Part shown: positions 8,135 to 16,234 of the stretch, piece by piece
Position numbering within the stretch: position 1 is the stretch's first letter
How the letters are laid out: every line of letters begins with the position of its first letter
Assembly: GCF_010907035.1 (NCBI RefSeq)
Contig: NZ_QUMK01000058.1
Span: forward strand, 1 to 37,198
Direction of reading: 5' to 3'
Origin: Rhodopseudomonas sp. BR0M22
Lineage (GTDB): Bacteria > Pseudomonadota > Alphaproteobacteria > Rhizobiales > Xanthobacteraceae
Length of the DNA stretch: 37,198 nucleotides
The notes under the pieces: model-generated
Databases searched by the model: none
Seen by the model: the letters and a program-made list of their open reading frames with translations, nothing else
Told to the model about the DNA's origin: nothing
Made by a program: the position numbers and the translations under genes

Positions 8135-8794
8135 ATGCGGGTCTTGGTGGTCGAGGACGATGCGATGATTGCGGACGGCATTCGTGCCGGCCTGTCGCTC
8201 GCTGGCGCCAGCATCGATTGCGTCGAGACTTGCGAGGATGCGCGCAGCGCACTCGCCGCCAACAATTTCTCCGCAGTGGTGCTCGACATCATGCTGCCCG
8301 ACGGCAGCGGCATCGATCTGCTGCGCGACATCCGCCGTCGTGGCGACGCCACGCCGGTGCTGCTGCTCACCGCACTGGATGAAACCGCCGACCGCATTGC
8401 CGGGCTCGACGCCGGCGCCGACGATTATCTCGGCAAGCCGTTCGATCTCGACGAGCTGTCGGCGCGGCTACGCGCGATCATTCGCCGGCGCGACGGCCGG
8501 GCGACCACCTGTCTGGAGCACGGGCCGATCTGCCTTTACCCAGCCGAAGGCAATGCCACGCTCGGCGGCGCGCCGGTCGCGTTGTCGCGGCGCGAATTTG
8601 CGGTTCTGCATGCCTTGATGGAGCGCCCCGGCGTGGTCCGGTCGCGCGCCGAACTCGAAGAACGACTGTACGGCTGGGGTGACGAGGTCGACAGCAACGC
8701 GGTCGAAGTTCACGTCCACAATCTTCGCGCCAAGCTCGGGCGCAGCGCGATCGAGACGATCCGCGGCCTCGGCTATCGGATGGCGCCGTCATGA
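8135..8794 (+). CDS. OmpR/PhoB-family response regulator (PmrA/QseB-like)
   Basis: 219 residues: receiver domain 1-115 with acidic pocket E7-D8-D9, phospho-acceptor D51 (VVLDIMLPDGSG), conserved Thr in LLLTALD and Lys in YLGKPFDLDEL; then a winged-helix DNA-binding domain (about 125-219) with LSRREFAVLHALM and the recognition-helix region VEVHVHNLRAKLG. This is the OmpR/PhoB architecture of the PmrA/QseB/TctD group. It overlaps the kinase gene by 4 bp (ATGA). The CTTAAG-N5-CTTAAG repeat upstream is the expected target type, implying autoregulation and control of the divergent dsbD operon (inference). Confidence 0.95.
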   Translation: MRVLVVEDDAMIADGIRAGLSLAGASIDCVETCEDARSALAANNFSAVVLDIMLPDGSGIDLLRDIRRRGDATPVLLLTALDETADRIAGLDAGADDYLGKPFDLDELSARLRAIIRRRDGRATTCLEHGPICLYPAEGNATLGGAPVALSRREFAVLHALMERPGVVRSRAELEERLYGWGDEVDSNAVEVHVHNLRAKLGRSAIETIRGLGYRMAPS

Positions 8795-10128
8795 TCGGCT
8801 CGCTGCGGCTGCGGTTGTTTCTCGTTCTGCTCGGCGCCACCGGCGCGGTGTGGATCGCCGCAGTGACGTGGATCTATGCGTCGAGCCAGCGTGAGCTCGA
8901 ACACGTCCTGGACACGCGGTTGCAGGAGGCGGCCCGGATGGTGGTGTCGCTGGTCGGCAGCATGGAGGGGCACGTTCCGGAAACGCTGCCGACATTGTCC
9001 ACTCCGCCGTCTCCCGGCAATTACGAGCGCCAGCTCTCCTGCCAGGTGTGGTCGGTGCAGGGCCGGATGATCGCGCGCTCGGGCGGCGCGCCGGAGCAGA
9101 AACTCAGCGATCAGGTGTCGGGCTTCTCGGAGCGACAGATCGACGGCGAGGCGTGGCGGGTCTATGCGGCGGAGGACGCCGAGAAGGGATTTCGTGTTCT
9201 GGTCGGCGATCGGCTCGGGCTGCGCGACCGGCTGGTCACCGACCTGATCAAGGGGCTGATGTGGCCGGCCCTGCTGATCGCGCCGGTGCTCGGCCTGCTG
9301 ATCTGGATCAGCGTCGGGCGCGGTCTTCGGCCGCTGCAGACCATCGCGTCGGATCTTCGCTGCCGCGACGCCGACGACATGAGCGCCGTCGATGCCAGCC
9401 GGACGCCGTCGGAGGTGAAGCCGCTGACCCAGGCGCTCAACGCATTGTTCGACAAGGTCGCGCTGGCGCGGCGGCACGAGCGGGAGATCACGGCGTTCGC
9501 CGCGCACGAGCTGCGCAGCCCGCTCACCGCCTTGAAGACCCAGGCGCAGGTCGCGCTCGCCGCCAACGATCCGGCGGTGTCACGGGCGGCTCTGCAACAG
9601 ATCCTGCTCGCGGTCGATCGTGCCACAAGGCTGGTGCGGCAACTGTTGACGCTCGCCCGGCTCGACACGCATGCCGAAGTCGACGACCGCGCGCGGGTGC
9701 CGATGCGCGCCCTGATCGAGGACGTGGTCCGCGCCACACCGCGCGCCGACGACATCGAGGTCACGATCGACGACGATCTCCGCCACGTTGTGTGGAGTGG
9801 TAATCGCGAGTGTCTCGAGCTCGCGATCCGCAATCTGCACGAGAACGCCGTGCAGTACATGCGGGGCGCAGGCCAGGTGAGCTGGCGGACCGGCGACACC
9901 GCTGCCACGGTTCTGGTCGAAGATACCGGTCCTGGCGTGGCCGCGGACGAGCTCGACAAGATCGGTCAGCGCTTCTTCCGCGGCCGCAACAAATCCGTGG
10001 TCGGCAGCGGCCTCGGGCTCGCGATTGCCTCGCTTGCGGTGGAGCGCAGCGGCGCCGGCCTGCAGCTCGCCAACCGTAGCGACCGTTCAGGCTTTCGCGC
10101 CGAGATTACGCTGCGGCCCGATCGATAG
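8791..10128 (+). CDS. Membrane sensor histidine kinase (QseC/PmrB-like)
   Basis: 445 residues. TM1 (about 7-30) and TM2 (about 155-176) bracket a periplasmic sensor domain of about 120 residues with a single Cys84. A HAMP-like linker follows, then the H-box with phospho-accepting H239 (FAAHELRSPLTALK), N-box NLHENAVQY, G1 box DTGPGV and G2 GSGLGLAIA. It is translationally coupled to the response regulator gene. The periplasmic domain is not one whose ligand I recognise; the neighbouring dsbD operon makes periplasmic redox or metal stress plausible, but that is inference. Confidence 0.94.
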   Translation: MIGSLRLRLFLVLLGATGAVWIAAVTWIYASSQRELEHVLDTRLQEAARMVVSLVGSMEGHVPETLPTLSTPPSPGNYERQLSCQVWSVQGRMIARSGGAPEQKLSDQVSGFSERQIDGEAWRVYAAEDAEKGFRVLVGDRLGLRDRLVTDLIKGLMWPALLIAPVLGLLIWISVGRGLRPLQTIASDLRCRDADDMSAVDASRTPSEVKPLTQALNALFDKVALARRHEREITAFAAHELRSPLTALKTQAQVALAANDPAVSRAALQQILLAVDRATRLVRQLLTLARLDTHAEVDDRARVPMRALIEDVVRATPRADDIEVTIDDDLRHVVWSGNRECLELAIRNLHENAVQYMRGAGQVSWRTGDTAATVLVEDTGPGVAADELDKIGQRFFRGRNKSVVGSGLGLAIASLAVERSGAGLQLANRSDRSGFRAEITLRPDR

Positions 10129-10147
10129 CTTCGACGCCGAGCGGCCT

Positions 10148-10225
10148 CGTTGCGAGCGCAGCGAAGCAATCAGGGCATTGCGTAAGACGCCGGATTGCTT
10201 CGTCGCTTCGCTCCCCGCAATGACG
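10148..10225. repeat. REP-like inverted repeat, family A copy 1
   Basis: The left part, CGTTGCGAGCG plus GCGAAGCAAT, and the right part, GGATTGCTTCG...CGCAATGACG, form imperfect inverted arms about 78 bp end to end. The same pattern recurs at 20912-20996 and 22741-22821 with unrelated central bases. It lies between convergent kinase and metZ genes. Confidence 0.75.
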
Positions 10226-10243
10226 ACACGGGGGCTTGATCGC

Positions 10244-11455
10244 TCACGCTTTGTCGAGTGCGGCGAGCAGATCTTCGATCAGGTCGTCCTTGTGCTCCAG
10301 GCCGGCGGACAGCCGGATGAAGCCTTCGCTGATACCAAGTTCGGCGCGCGCTTCGGGCTTGAGCCGCTGATGCGTGGTGGTTGCCGGGTGGGTGACGAGG
10401 CTCTTGGCGTCGCCGAGATTGTTGCTGATCTTCACCAGCTTCAGAGCATTGAGGAAGCGGAACGCCTCGGCCTTGCCACCCTTCACCTCGAAGCCGACCA
10501 GGGTCGAACCGGCGCCCATCTGCTTCTTCACCGTTTCGGCCTGCGGATGGTCGGCGCGGCCCGGATAGACCAGACGCGGCACCTTCGGGTGGCCGGCCAG
10601 CGCGTCGGCGATCGCCGCCGCATTGGATGTCTGCTTCTCGACCCGGATCGCCAGCGTTTCCAGGCCCTTCAGCAGCACCCAGGCGTTGAACGGCGACAGC
10701 GACGGGCCGGTCTGGCGCAGATACATCTGGATGTGTTCTTCGATGAACGCCTGCGACGACAGCACCACGCCGCCGAGACAGCGGCCCTGGCCGTCGATGT
10801 GCTTGGTGGCGGAGTACACCACGACGTCCGCGCCGAGCTTCAGCGGGCTCTGCCAGATCGGCGTGGCGAACACGTTGTCGACCACGAGTCGTGCTCCGGC
10901 CGCATGCGCGATCTCGGCGATCGCGCCGATGTCGAGCACGTCGAGTGTCGGGTTGGTCGGGCTCTCGAGGAAGAACGTCTTGGTGTTCGGCCGGGCCGCC
11001 TTCTGCCACTGGTCGAGATCGAGGCCATCGACCAGCGTCGACTCGATGCCGTAGCGCGGCAGCAGGTCTTCGACGACATAGCGGCACGAGCCGAACATCG
11101 CCTTGGAGGCGACGACGTGATCGCCCGCGCGCAGCGGCGCCAGCATCGCAGCGGTCACCGCCGCCATGCCGGTGGCGGTCGAGCGCGCCGCTTCGGCGCC
11201 TTCGAACTCCGCCATCCGCTGCTCGAAGCTGAACACGGTCGGGTTGGAGAAGCGCGAATATTGGAAGCCGGCGTCGTCGCCGGTGAAGCGTGCCTCGCAC
11301 TGCTCGGCGCTGTCGTAGACGAAGCCCTGGGTCAGGAACAACGCCTCGGAGGTTTCGCCGAATTGCGAGCGCAAGCTGCCGGAATGCACCAGGCGGGTCT
11401 CGCGGCGGAAATGAGCGGTAGCAGGGACGGGAATCGTCGGTTTGGTCTCGGACAT
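10244..11455 (-). CDS. metZ: O-succinylhomoserine sulfhydrylase
   Basis: 403-residue PLP enzyme of the Cys/Met-metabolism (cystathionine gamma-synthase-like) family; forms homocysteine from O-succinylhomoserine and sulfide in methionine synthesis. Seen: PLP lysine K218 in YSATKHIDGQGR, the phosphate-binding SRFSNPT (68-74) and STATGMAAV (92-100) loops, and the C-terminal SNNLGDAKSLVTHPATTTHQ substrate loop. ATG 11455 has GGAG 9 nt upstream; an in-frame start at 11494 would fall in the leader. The SAM-II riboswitch and terminator directly upstream support the methionine-pathway assignment. MetZ versus MetY/MetB is decided on overall resemblance and leader context. Confidence 0.93.
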   Translation of the reverse strand: MSETKPTIPVPATAHFRRETRLVHSGSLRSQFGETSEALFLTQGFVYDSAEQCEARFTGDDAGFQYSRFSNPTVFSFEQRMAEFEGAEAARSTATGMAAVTAAMLAPLRAGDHVVASKAMFGSCRYVVEDLLPRYGIESTLVDGLDLDQWQKAARPNTKTFFLESPTNPTLDVLDIGAIAEIAHAAGARLVVDNVFATPIWQSPLKLGADVVVYSATKHIDGQGRCLGGVVLSSQAFIEEHIQMYLRQTGPSLSPFNAWVLLKGLETLAIRVEKQTSNAAAIADALAGHPKVPRLVYPGRADHPQAETVKKQMGAGSTLVGFEVKGGKAEAFRFLNALKLVKISNNLGDAKSLVTHPATTTHQRLKPEARAELGISEGFIRLSAGLEHKDDLIEDLLAALDKA

Positions 11456-11494
11456 GTGGTCTCCAGCGTGCCCACATCGGGACGATGGGGGCAC

Positions 11495-11529
11495 AAAAAA
11501 ACCGGCCTGGGGATCAACCCTCGGGCCGG
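11495..11529 (-). terminator. Intrinsic terminator of the metZ leader
   Basis: On the minus strand CCGGCC (11529-11524) pairs with GGCCGG (11507-11502), with an inner GGG/CCC helix and TTGAT loop, followed by seven U residues (11501-11495). The 5' arm can instead pair with the GGCCGG at the 3' end of the SAM-II aptamer, giving a GGGAC/GTCCC-extended antiterminator, so the two folds are mutually exclusive. Confidence 0.88.
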
Positions 11530-11542
11530 GACCACAACGTCC

Positions 11543-11601
11543 CCGGCCTGTTTAGCGACTTGTTTAACGTGGCTGCAAGCCGGCCGGCTCAAATCACCAC
11601 G
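11543..11601 (-). promoter_or_regulatory. SAM-II riboswitch (metA RNA motif)
   Basis: Read on the minus strand, the segment contains the conserved blocks CGTGGTGATTTG, CGGCTTGCAGCCACG, TTAAACAAGTCGCTAAA and AGGCCGG in order, the hallmark of the alphaproteobacterial SAM-II pseudoknot. SAM binding is known to repress downstream methionine genes, often at translation initiation. Here a strong intrinsic terminator follows at once, so control by transcription attenuation is predicted: aptamer formation sequesters the 3' GGCCGG and frees the terminator arm. Confidence 0.95.
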
Positions 11602-11614
11602 GGATAAGTCGGGC

Positions 11615-11642
11615 TCTTAATCCTCCGTACTCTTCCCGTCAA
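11615..11642 (-). promoter_or_regulatory. Probable sigma-70 promoter of metZ leader
   Basis: TTGACG (11642-11637) and TTAAGA (11620-11615) are spaced 16 bp on the minus strand. Initiation would fall near 11608, a few bases before the riboswitch. Confidence 0.5.
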
Positions 11643-11685
11643 GCCGGGCTTCGGCTAGCGGTTGAGGCTCGTATCTGAGTTTCCC

Positions 11686-11706
11686 GGAGGGCATGGCTTG
11701 CCCTCC
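11686..11706 (+). promoter_or_regulatory. Hairpin abutting the dcd ribosome-binding site
   Basis: GGAGGGCA (11686-11693) and TGCCCTCC (11699-11706) are perfect arms around the loop TGGCT. AAGGA, the ribosome-binding site for the GTG start at 11721, begins at 11708. The 5' arm contains GGAGGG, an SD-like sequence that the hairpin would hide. Function unknown. Confidence 0.5.
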
Positions 11707-11720
11707 GAAGGACCAACATC

Positions 11721-12827
11721 GTGCCGTTCACTTTGCCGCCCGACGCCGACGGAATTCTGCCCGACCGCATGATCGCGGCGATGACGGAATCGGGCCTCAT
11801 CCTGCCGGAATACCCGTTCGTCGAGAGCCAGATCCAGCCGGCCAGTCTCGATCTGCGGCTCGGGCCGATCGCCTATCGGGTCCGCGCCAGCTTCCTGCCG
11901 GGGCCGGACTGCACCGTCGCCGAGCGGATCGACGAGCTGAAGCTGCACGAGATCGACCTGTCGGACGGCGCGGTGCTCGAGACCAACTGCGTCTATATCG
12001 TGCCGCTGCTCGAAAGCCTGGCGCTGCCGCGCCACATCGTGGCGGCCGCCAATCCGAAAAGCTCGACCGGCCGGCTCGACGTGTTCACCCGGGTAATCGC
12101 CGACGGTACCCGCCGCTTCGACATGATCGGCGCTGGCTATCACGGCCCGCTTTATGCCGAGATCAGCCCGAAAACCTTCCCGGTGCTGCTGCGCGAAGGC
12201 TCGCGGCTGTCGCAGGTCCGCTTCCGCGTCGGCCAGGCGACGCTGGAGCAGGACGAACTCGACGCGCTGCACGACGCCGAGCGGCTGGTCGATGCCGACG
12301 ACGCCGACCTCGCCGGTGGCGTCGCGCTCAGCGTCGACCTCTCGGGCGAGAATTCCGAGGGCTTCGTGGGCTATCGCGCCAAGCGCCACACCGGCGTGGT
12401 CGATATCGACCGTCGCGGCGGCTATGCGGCCGGCGAATTCTGGGAACCGATCGCGGCCCGCCCGGACGGCACCCTGATCCTCGATCCCGGCGAGTTCTAC
12501 ATTCTGGCGTCGAAGGAAGCGGTCCAGGTGCCGCCGGACTACGCCGCCGAGATGGTGCCGTTCGATCCCTTGGTCGGCGAATTCCGCGTGCACTATGCGG
12601 GCTTTTTCGATCCCGGCTTCGGCTACGAAGGCGCCGGCGGCTCCGGCGCCCGCGCGGTGCTGGAAGTGCGCTCGCGCGAAGTGCCGTTCATTCTCGAGCA
12701 CGGCCAGATCGTCGGGCGCCTGATCTACGAAAAGATGCTGTCGCGCCCCGACGCGATGTACGGCCAGCGCATCGGTTCGAACTACCAGGCTCAGGGCCTG
12801 AAGCTGAGCAAGCATTTTCGGGTGTAG
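11721..12827 (+). CDS. dcd: 2'-deoxycytidine 5'-triphosphate deaminase (double-domain)
   Basis: Deaminates dCTP to dUTP for dTTP synthesis. 368 residues, about twice E. coli Dcd, the fused form found in alphaproteobacteria. The first half shows the dUTPase/Dcd-like core: ESQIQPASLDLRLG (36-49), AAANPKSSTGRLD and YHGPLYAEISPKTFPVLL. The second repeats the fold around GGYAAGEFWEPIAA to LEHGQIVGRLIYEKM. The start is GTG with AAGGA 8 nt upstream. Divergent from metZ; a perfect hairpin sits just before the ribosome-binding site. Confidence 0.92.
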   Translation: MPFTLPPDADGILPDRMIAAMTESGLILPEYPFVESQIQPASLDLRLGPIAYRVRASFLPGPDCTVAERIDELKLHEIDLSDGAVLETNCVYIVPLLESLALPRHIVAAANPKSSTGRLDVFTRVIADGTRRFDMIGAGYHGPLYAEISPKTFPVLLREGSRLSQVRFRVGQATLEQDELDALHDAERLVDADDADLAGGVALSVDLSGENSEGFVGYRAKRHTGVVDIDRRGGYAAGEFWEPIAARPDGTLILDPGEFYILASKEAVQVPPDYAAEMVPFDPLVGEFRVHYAGFFDPGFGYEGAGGSGARAVLEVRSREVPFILEHGQIVGRLIYEKMLSRPDAMYGQRIGSNYQAQGLKLSKHFRV

Positions 12828-12893
12828 CGCAGATCACTGCTGCGCGCCCCGCATCGTCTTGGCGGTGCAGTGACCCGATGGTATCGTTTCCAG

Positions 12894-13514
12894 ATGAAAA
12901 CATCGCCCGCCGCAAAGGTCAGCGCCGAGCAGTTTCTCGCCTGGGTGGCCGGGCAGGAGCAGCGCTACGAACTGGTTGAGGGGGAAGTGGTCGCGATGGC
13001 CGGCGCTGGCCGCCGCCATGACGCGATCGTGGTGAACCTGACGGCGGCGGTCCATGCCCAGGTCCGCGGCGGCCCCTGCCAGACTTTCACGAGCGACACT
13101 TATGTTGCGACGTCTCCGACGACACGTCGGATGGCGGATCTCGGCGTCGATTGCGGCAAGCCGGACGACAGCGCGCTGGTTGCCGAGAGGCCGACGCTTC
13201 TCGTCGAGGTGTTGTCGCCAACCACCAGTGGCTTCGACGTCACCGTGAAACTCGCCGAGTATCAGGCGCTGCCTTCACTCGACTACATTCTGTTCGTCGA
13301 CACCGAGATGCCGAACGCTCATCTGTATGTCCGCGGCGACGATCGGCAGTGGACCAACCAAGTGTTCAAGGGCTTCGATGCAGCGATCGAGCTGCCGAAA
13401 TTGCAGGTGCGGCTCACGCTCGCCGACATCTATGACGGTCTGCAGTTTCGCGACCGGCCGCGATTGGTTTCGGACGCAAGTCCACCCGACGGAATGAGCG
13501 GGCTTTCCCAATAG
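12894..13514 (+). CDS. Uma2-family PD-(D/E)XK nuclease-fold protein
   Basis: About 206 residues from ATG 12894; an in-frame GTG at 12870 would add 8 residues and neither start has a convincing ribosome-binding site. The Uma2/DUF820 signature is clear: FLAWVAGQEQRYELVEGEVVAM near the start, MADLGVDCGKPD (first acidic ligand), LLVEVLSPTT (Glu), and DVTVKLAEYQALPSLDYILFVD (Lys), making a PD-(D/E)XK catalytic set. The family is abundant in cyanobacteria and sporadic elsewhere; the substrate is unknown. It is 66 bp after dcd in the same direction, so it may be cotranscribed. No transposase or toxin-antitoxin partner is adjacent. Confidence 0.9.
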   Translation: MKTSPAAKVSAEQFLAWVAGQEQRYELVEGEVVAMAGAGRRHDAIVVNLTAAVHAQVRGGPCQTFTSDTYVATSPTTRRMADLGVDCGKPDDSALVAERPTLLVEVLSPTTSGFDVTVKLAEYQALPSLDYILFVDTEMPNAHLYVRGDDRQWTNQVFKGFDAAIELPKLQVRLTLADIYDGLQFRDRPRLVSDASPPDGMSGLSQ

Positions 13515-13615
13515 CGCAAGCCTCCCCGGGCCGTACTGCCTGTTGAAAAGAGCCTGTGCTTCACGATCTTCTCCGCTAGTCTGCTCCCAAAAATGACAAC
13601 AGCCAGGGAGCGACG

Positions 13616-14683
13616 ATGCCCGCCTTCGACGCGCAAGCCGAAACCAATCATTCGGTCACGCAGCAGTCCAATCCGCAATGGCGCGGCGTCGCGGATCTGT
13701 ATCATGCGCTGTTCACCGGTCTGATCCTCACGCTGGTCAGCCGGCGCGGCACGGCGGACGCTGCCGAGTTCGTGTTTCGGGTGTTTCGCCGTCAGCAGCA
13801 GGAGCGCTTCGTCGCCGGCCTTGCCAAGCTCGGCCTCGACCATCTGCCGCCAGCGGTCGCGGCGGCGCAGTATCATTATCTGTCGAATTGGATCGGTGGC
13901 GTGCACGTCGAATACATTTACGAAACCGATCGCAAGGCGTGGATCCGCTATCCGCCGCCGCGCTGGATCTGGCGCGGCACCGCGATCTGTGGCGTGCCTT
14001 CCGAAGTGTCGAAAGCGATGCTGCGCGGCTGGCACGCCAATAATGGCGTCGCGCTCGGCAATCTCAAGCTCGGCTTCGTCTGCACCAAGCAGAGCGTCGA
14101 CGGCCAGGACGGATTGGAAGGCTATTACTACGAGGCCGACGAGCCGCTGGAACTGGATCAGCGGCTGCAGTTCGCCCGGCATCTCGAGGCGCCGCTGTTC
14201 GATCCTGCCGCCGCGCCTGCGCTGCCGGTCGAGAGCTGGCCAAAGCCGCGGCTGGAGAAGGCTCACCGCAACTACGCGATGGAATATGTCCGCACAGCGG
14301 CTCCGGTCCTGGTGCAACTGTTCGGTCCGCTCGATGGCGGCTACTTGTTGCATCTCACCGGCAAACTGATCGGGATGCAGTCCTACGACGATCTGGCGCG
14401 GGCCCTCGGCATCACCGGCCGCGATGCCGCCGGCTTTGCCGCTCTGTTGCGAGCGCTGCTCGACGCCCAGGGTGACGAGGTCGAATTGCGCGACTCTGGC
14501 GGCAGCTTCGAGCTACGACAAACCGGCTGGGGCCTGATCGACGGCGTCGCCGATGCCCATCCGGCCTGCCTGCGTGTGCTCGAAGGTCTGGCCGAGGGGC
14601 TGGCCGCCGGCTGCGGCCGGCGGATCGTTGTCAGCCTGGCGGGCGATCACCGCACCATGCCGCTGCTGTGGACGGTGCGCTGA
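13616..14683 (+). CDS. Conserved-looking protein of unknown function
   Basis: 355 residues, predicted soluble, no signal peptide or membrane segment. The ATG is preceded by GGGAG at a proper 6-nt distance. I do not recognise a family. Visible: aromatic-rich stretches ISNWIGG-like YHYLSNWIGGVHVEYIYE (100-117), WIRYPPPRWIWRGTAICGVPSE, a YYYEADEPLELDQRL segment, and a C-terminal region from about 240 (LFGPLDGGYLLHLTGKLIGMQSYDDL onward) that is more helical and ends in a possible small alpha/beta domain. Base composition matches neighbours. It lies alone between a Uma2 gene and a MATE transporter with 114 bp on the downstream side; no function is proposed. Confidence 0.8.
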   Translation: MPAFDAQAETNHSVTQQSNPQWRGVADLYHALFTGLILTLVSRRGTADAAEFVFRVFRRQQQERFVAGLAKLGLDHLPPAVAAAQYHYLSNWIGGVHVEYIYETDRKAWIRYPPPRWIWRGTAICGVPSEVSKAMLRGWHANNGVALGNLKLGFVCTKQSVDGQDGLEGYYYEADEPLELDQRLQFARHLEAPLFDPAAAPALPVESWPKPRLEKAHRNYAMEYVRTAAPVLVQLFGPLDGGYLLHLTGKLIGMQSYDDLARALGITGRDAAGFAALLRALLDAQGDEVELRDSGGSFELRQTGWGLIDGVADAHPACLRVLEGLAEGLAAGCGRRIVVSLAGDHRTMPLLWTVR

Positions 14684-14797
14684 GCCCGCGCTCCGACCTG
14701 TTCGCGGGCGGCCATGCGCGGTGTGAGCATCGCGCCCGCCGAGAACGGTGATAGGAAGGCTGGTGCCCGGCTGAAGATCGGGCCTCGGGGGAAACAC

Positions 14798-16234
14798 ATG
14801 TCCGATATCGCCGTGGCGGAGCTGCCACCGGTCGCGCAGCCCGCGCCGGCTCCGCCAGCCCCCACGCCACCGCCGCCGAAGAATCCGCTGCTTGACGACG
14901 GCATCCTGCGGACGTTGTTGCGGCTGTCGTGGCCGAACGTGGTGGCGCTGACCGCCGGCACCTGCGTCGCCGTCGCCGAGACCTCCTATATCGGCCGGCT
15001 TGGCACCGAGGCGCTGGCCGCGATGGCGCTGGTGTTTCCGTTCGTGATCCTGACCATGACGATGTCGGGCGGCGCGATGGGCGGCGGCGTCGCGTCGGCG
15101 ATCGCACGGGCGCTCGGTTCGGGCGACGACGACCGCGCCGCGGCGCTGGCGATGCACGCGCTCTTGATCGGGCTGTGCTTCGGCCTGGTGTTCACGGTCG
15201 GAATGCTGACCTTCGGGGAGCGGGCGCTTGAGTTGCTCGGCGGGCGCGGTGCGGTGCTGAGCCAGGCGGCCGGCTATGTCCACATCTTCTTCGCCGGCGC
15301 GGTGGTGCCGTGGCTGATGAATACGTTCGCGGCGATCTTGCGCGGCACCGGCAATATGAAGTTGCCGTCGGCGATGATTCTCAGCTCGGCGATGCTGCAG
15401 ATCGTGCTCGGTGGCGTGCTCGGCCTCGGCTTCGGGCCGATTCCGCGGTTCGGCATGCCCGGGGTTGCCGCCGGCACGCTGACGGCGTTCACGATCGGCG
15501 CCTCGGTGATGGCCTGGGTGATCTTCTCCGGACGCGCCGGCGTGAAGCCGCGGTTGGCGGGATTGCGGATCGAGCGCGGAATGTTCTTCGACATTCTCAA
15601 AGTGGGCGCCGTGTCGTGTTTCTCGCCACTGCAGTCGGTGCTGACCATCACGATCTTCACCCACATGCTGGCGCATTTCGGCACCGCGGTGCTGGCCGGC
15701 TACGGCATCGGCGGCCGGCTCGAATTCATGCTGACTTCGATCGCGTTCGCGGTGGGGATCGCTTCGGTGCCGATGATCGGCATGGCGATCGGCGCCGGCC
15801 GGGTGCAACGGGCGCGGCAGATCGCCTGGACGGCGGGGCTGGTGTCGTTCGTGTTCGTGGGGGTGGTCGGCACCGGGATCGCGATCTTCCCATATCTTTG
15901 GATTGATTTGTTCACCGACGATGCGGCGGTGCGGCTCGCCGGCGAGCAATATCTGCGCGCGGCCGGCCCGATGTATGCGTTCATCGGGCTGGCGATCTCG
16001 ATGTATTTCTCGGCGCAGGGCGCTGCCCGGGTACTGGGCCCGGTTCTGGCGCAGACCGGGCGGCTGCTGTTCGTCTGCATCGGTGGATGGCTCCTGATCC
16101 AGCACCACGGCAGCGCCGGCAACTTTTATCTGCTGGCGGCCGGCTCGATGGTGTTGCTCGGTGTGACGTCGGCGCTCAGCGTGCTGGTGACGCGGTGGGG
16201 CCCCAAGCCGCCCGTCGCACCGCTCATCGTCTAA
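14798..16234 (+). CDS. MATE-family efflux transporter
   Basis: 478 residues with 12 hydrophobic segments in two related halves, typical of MATE/MatE exporters that use Na+ or H+ gradients to expel cationic drugs or metabolites. The N-terminus has a Pro/Ala-rich cytoplasmic tail (about 10-27) before LLRLSWPNVVALTAG; YIGRLGTEALAAMAL is the usual first-half motif and GIGGRLEFMLTSIAFAVGIA the equivalent in the second half. ATG 14798 was chosen because GGGGGAA lies just upstream; an in-frame ATG at 14714 would add a polar leader. The stop overlaps the convergent ogt by 4 bp. Substrate unknown. Confidence 0.93.
   Translation: MSDIAVAELPPVAQPAPAPPAPTPPPPKNPLLDDGILRTLLRLSWPNVVALTAGTCVAVAETSYIGRLGTEALAAMALVFPFVILTMTMSGGAMGGGVASAIARALGSGDDDRAAALAMHALLIGLCFGLVFTVGMLTFGERALELLGGRGAVLSQAAGYVHIFFAGAVVPWLMNTFAAILRGTGNMKLPSAMILSSAMLQIVLGGVLGLGFGPIPRFGMPGVAAGTLTAFTIGASVMAWVIFSGRAGVKPRLAGLRIERGMFFDILKVGAVSCFSPLQSVLTITIFTHMLAHFGTAVLAGYGIGGRLEFMLTSIAFAVGIASVPMIGMAIGAGRVQRARQIAWTAGLVSFVFVGVVGTGIAIFPYLWIDLFTDDAAVRLAGEQYLRAAGPMYAFIGLAISMYFSAQGAARVLGPVLAQTGRLLFVCIGGWLLIQHHGSAGNFYLLAAGSMVLLGVTSALSVLVTRWGPKPPVAPLIV

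Noticed and set aside
6441..8168. 575-codon plus-strand ORF
   Set aside because: Antisense shadow of dsbD; Arg/Gln-rich composition typical of GC-rich antisense frames, whereas dsbD has all domain motifs.
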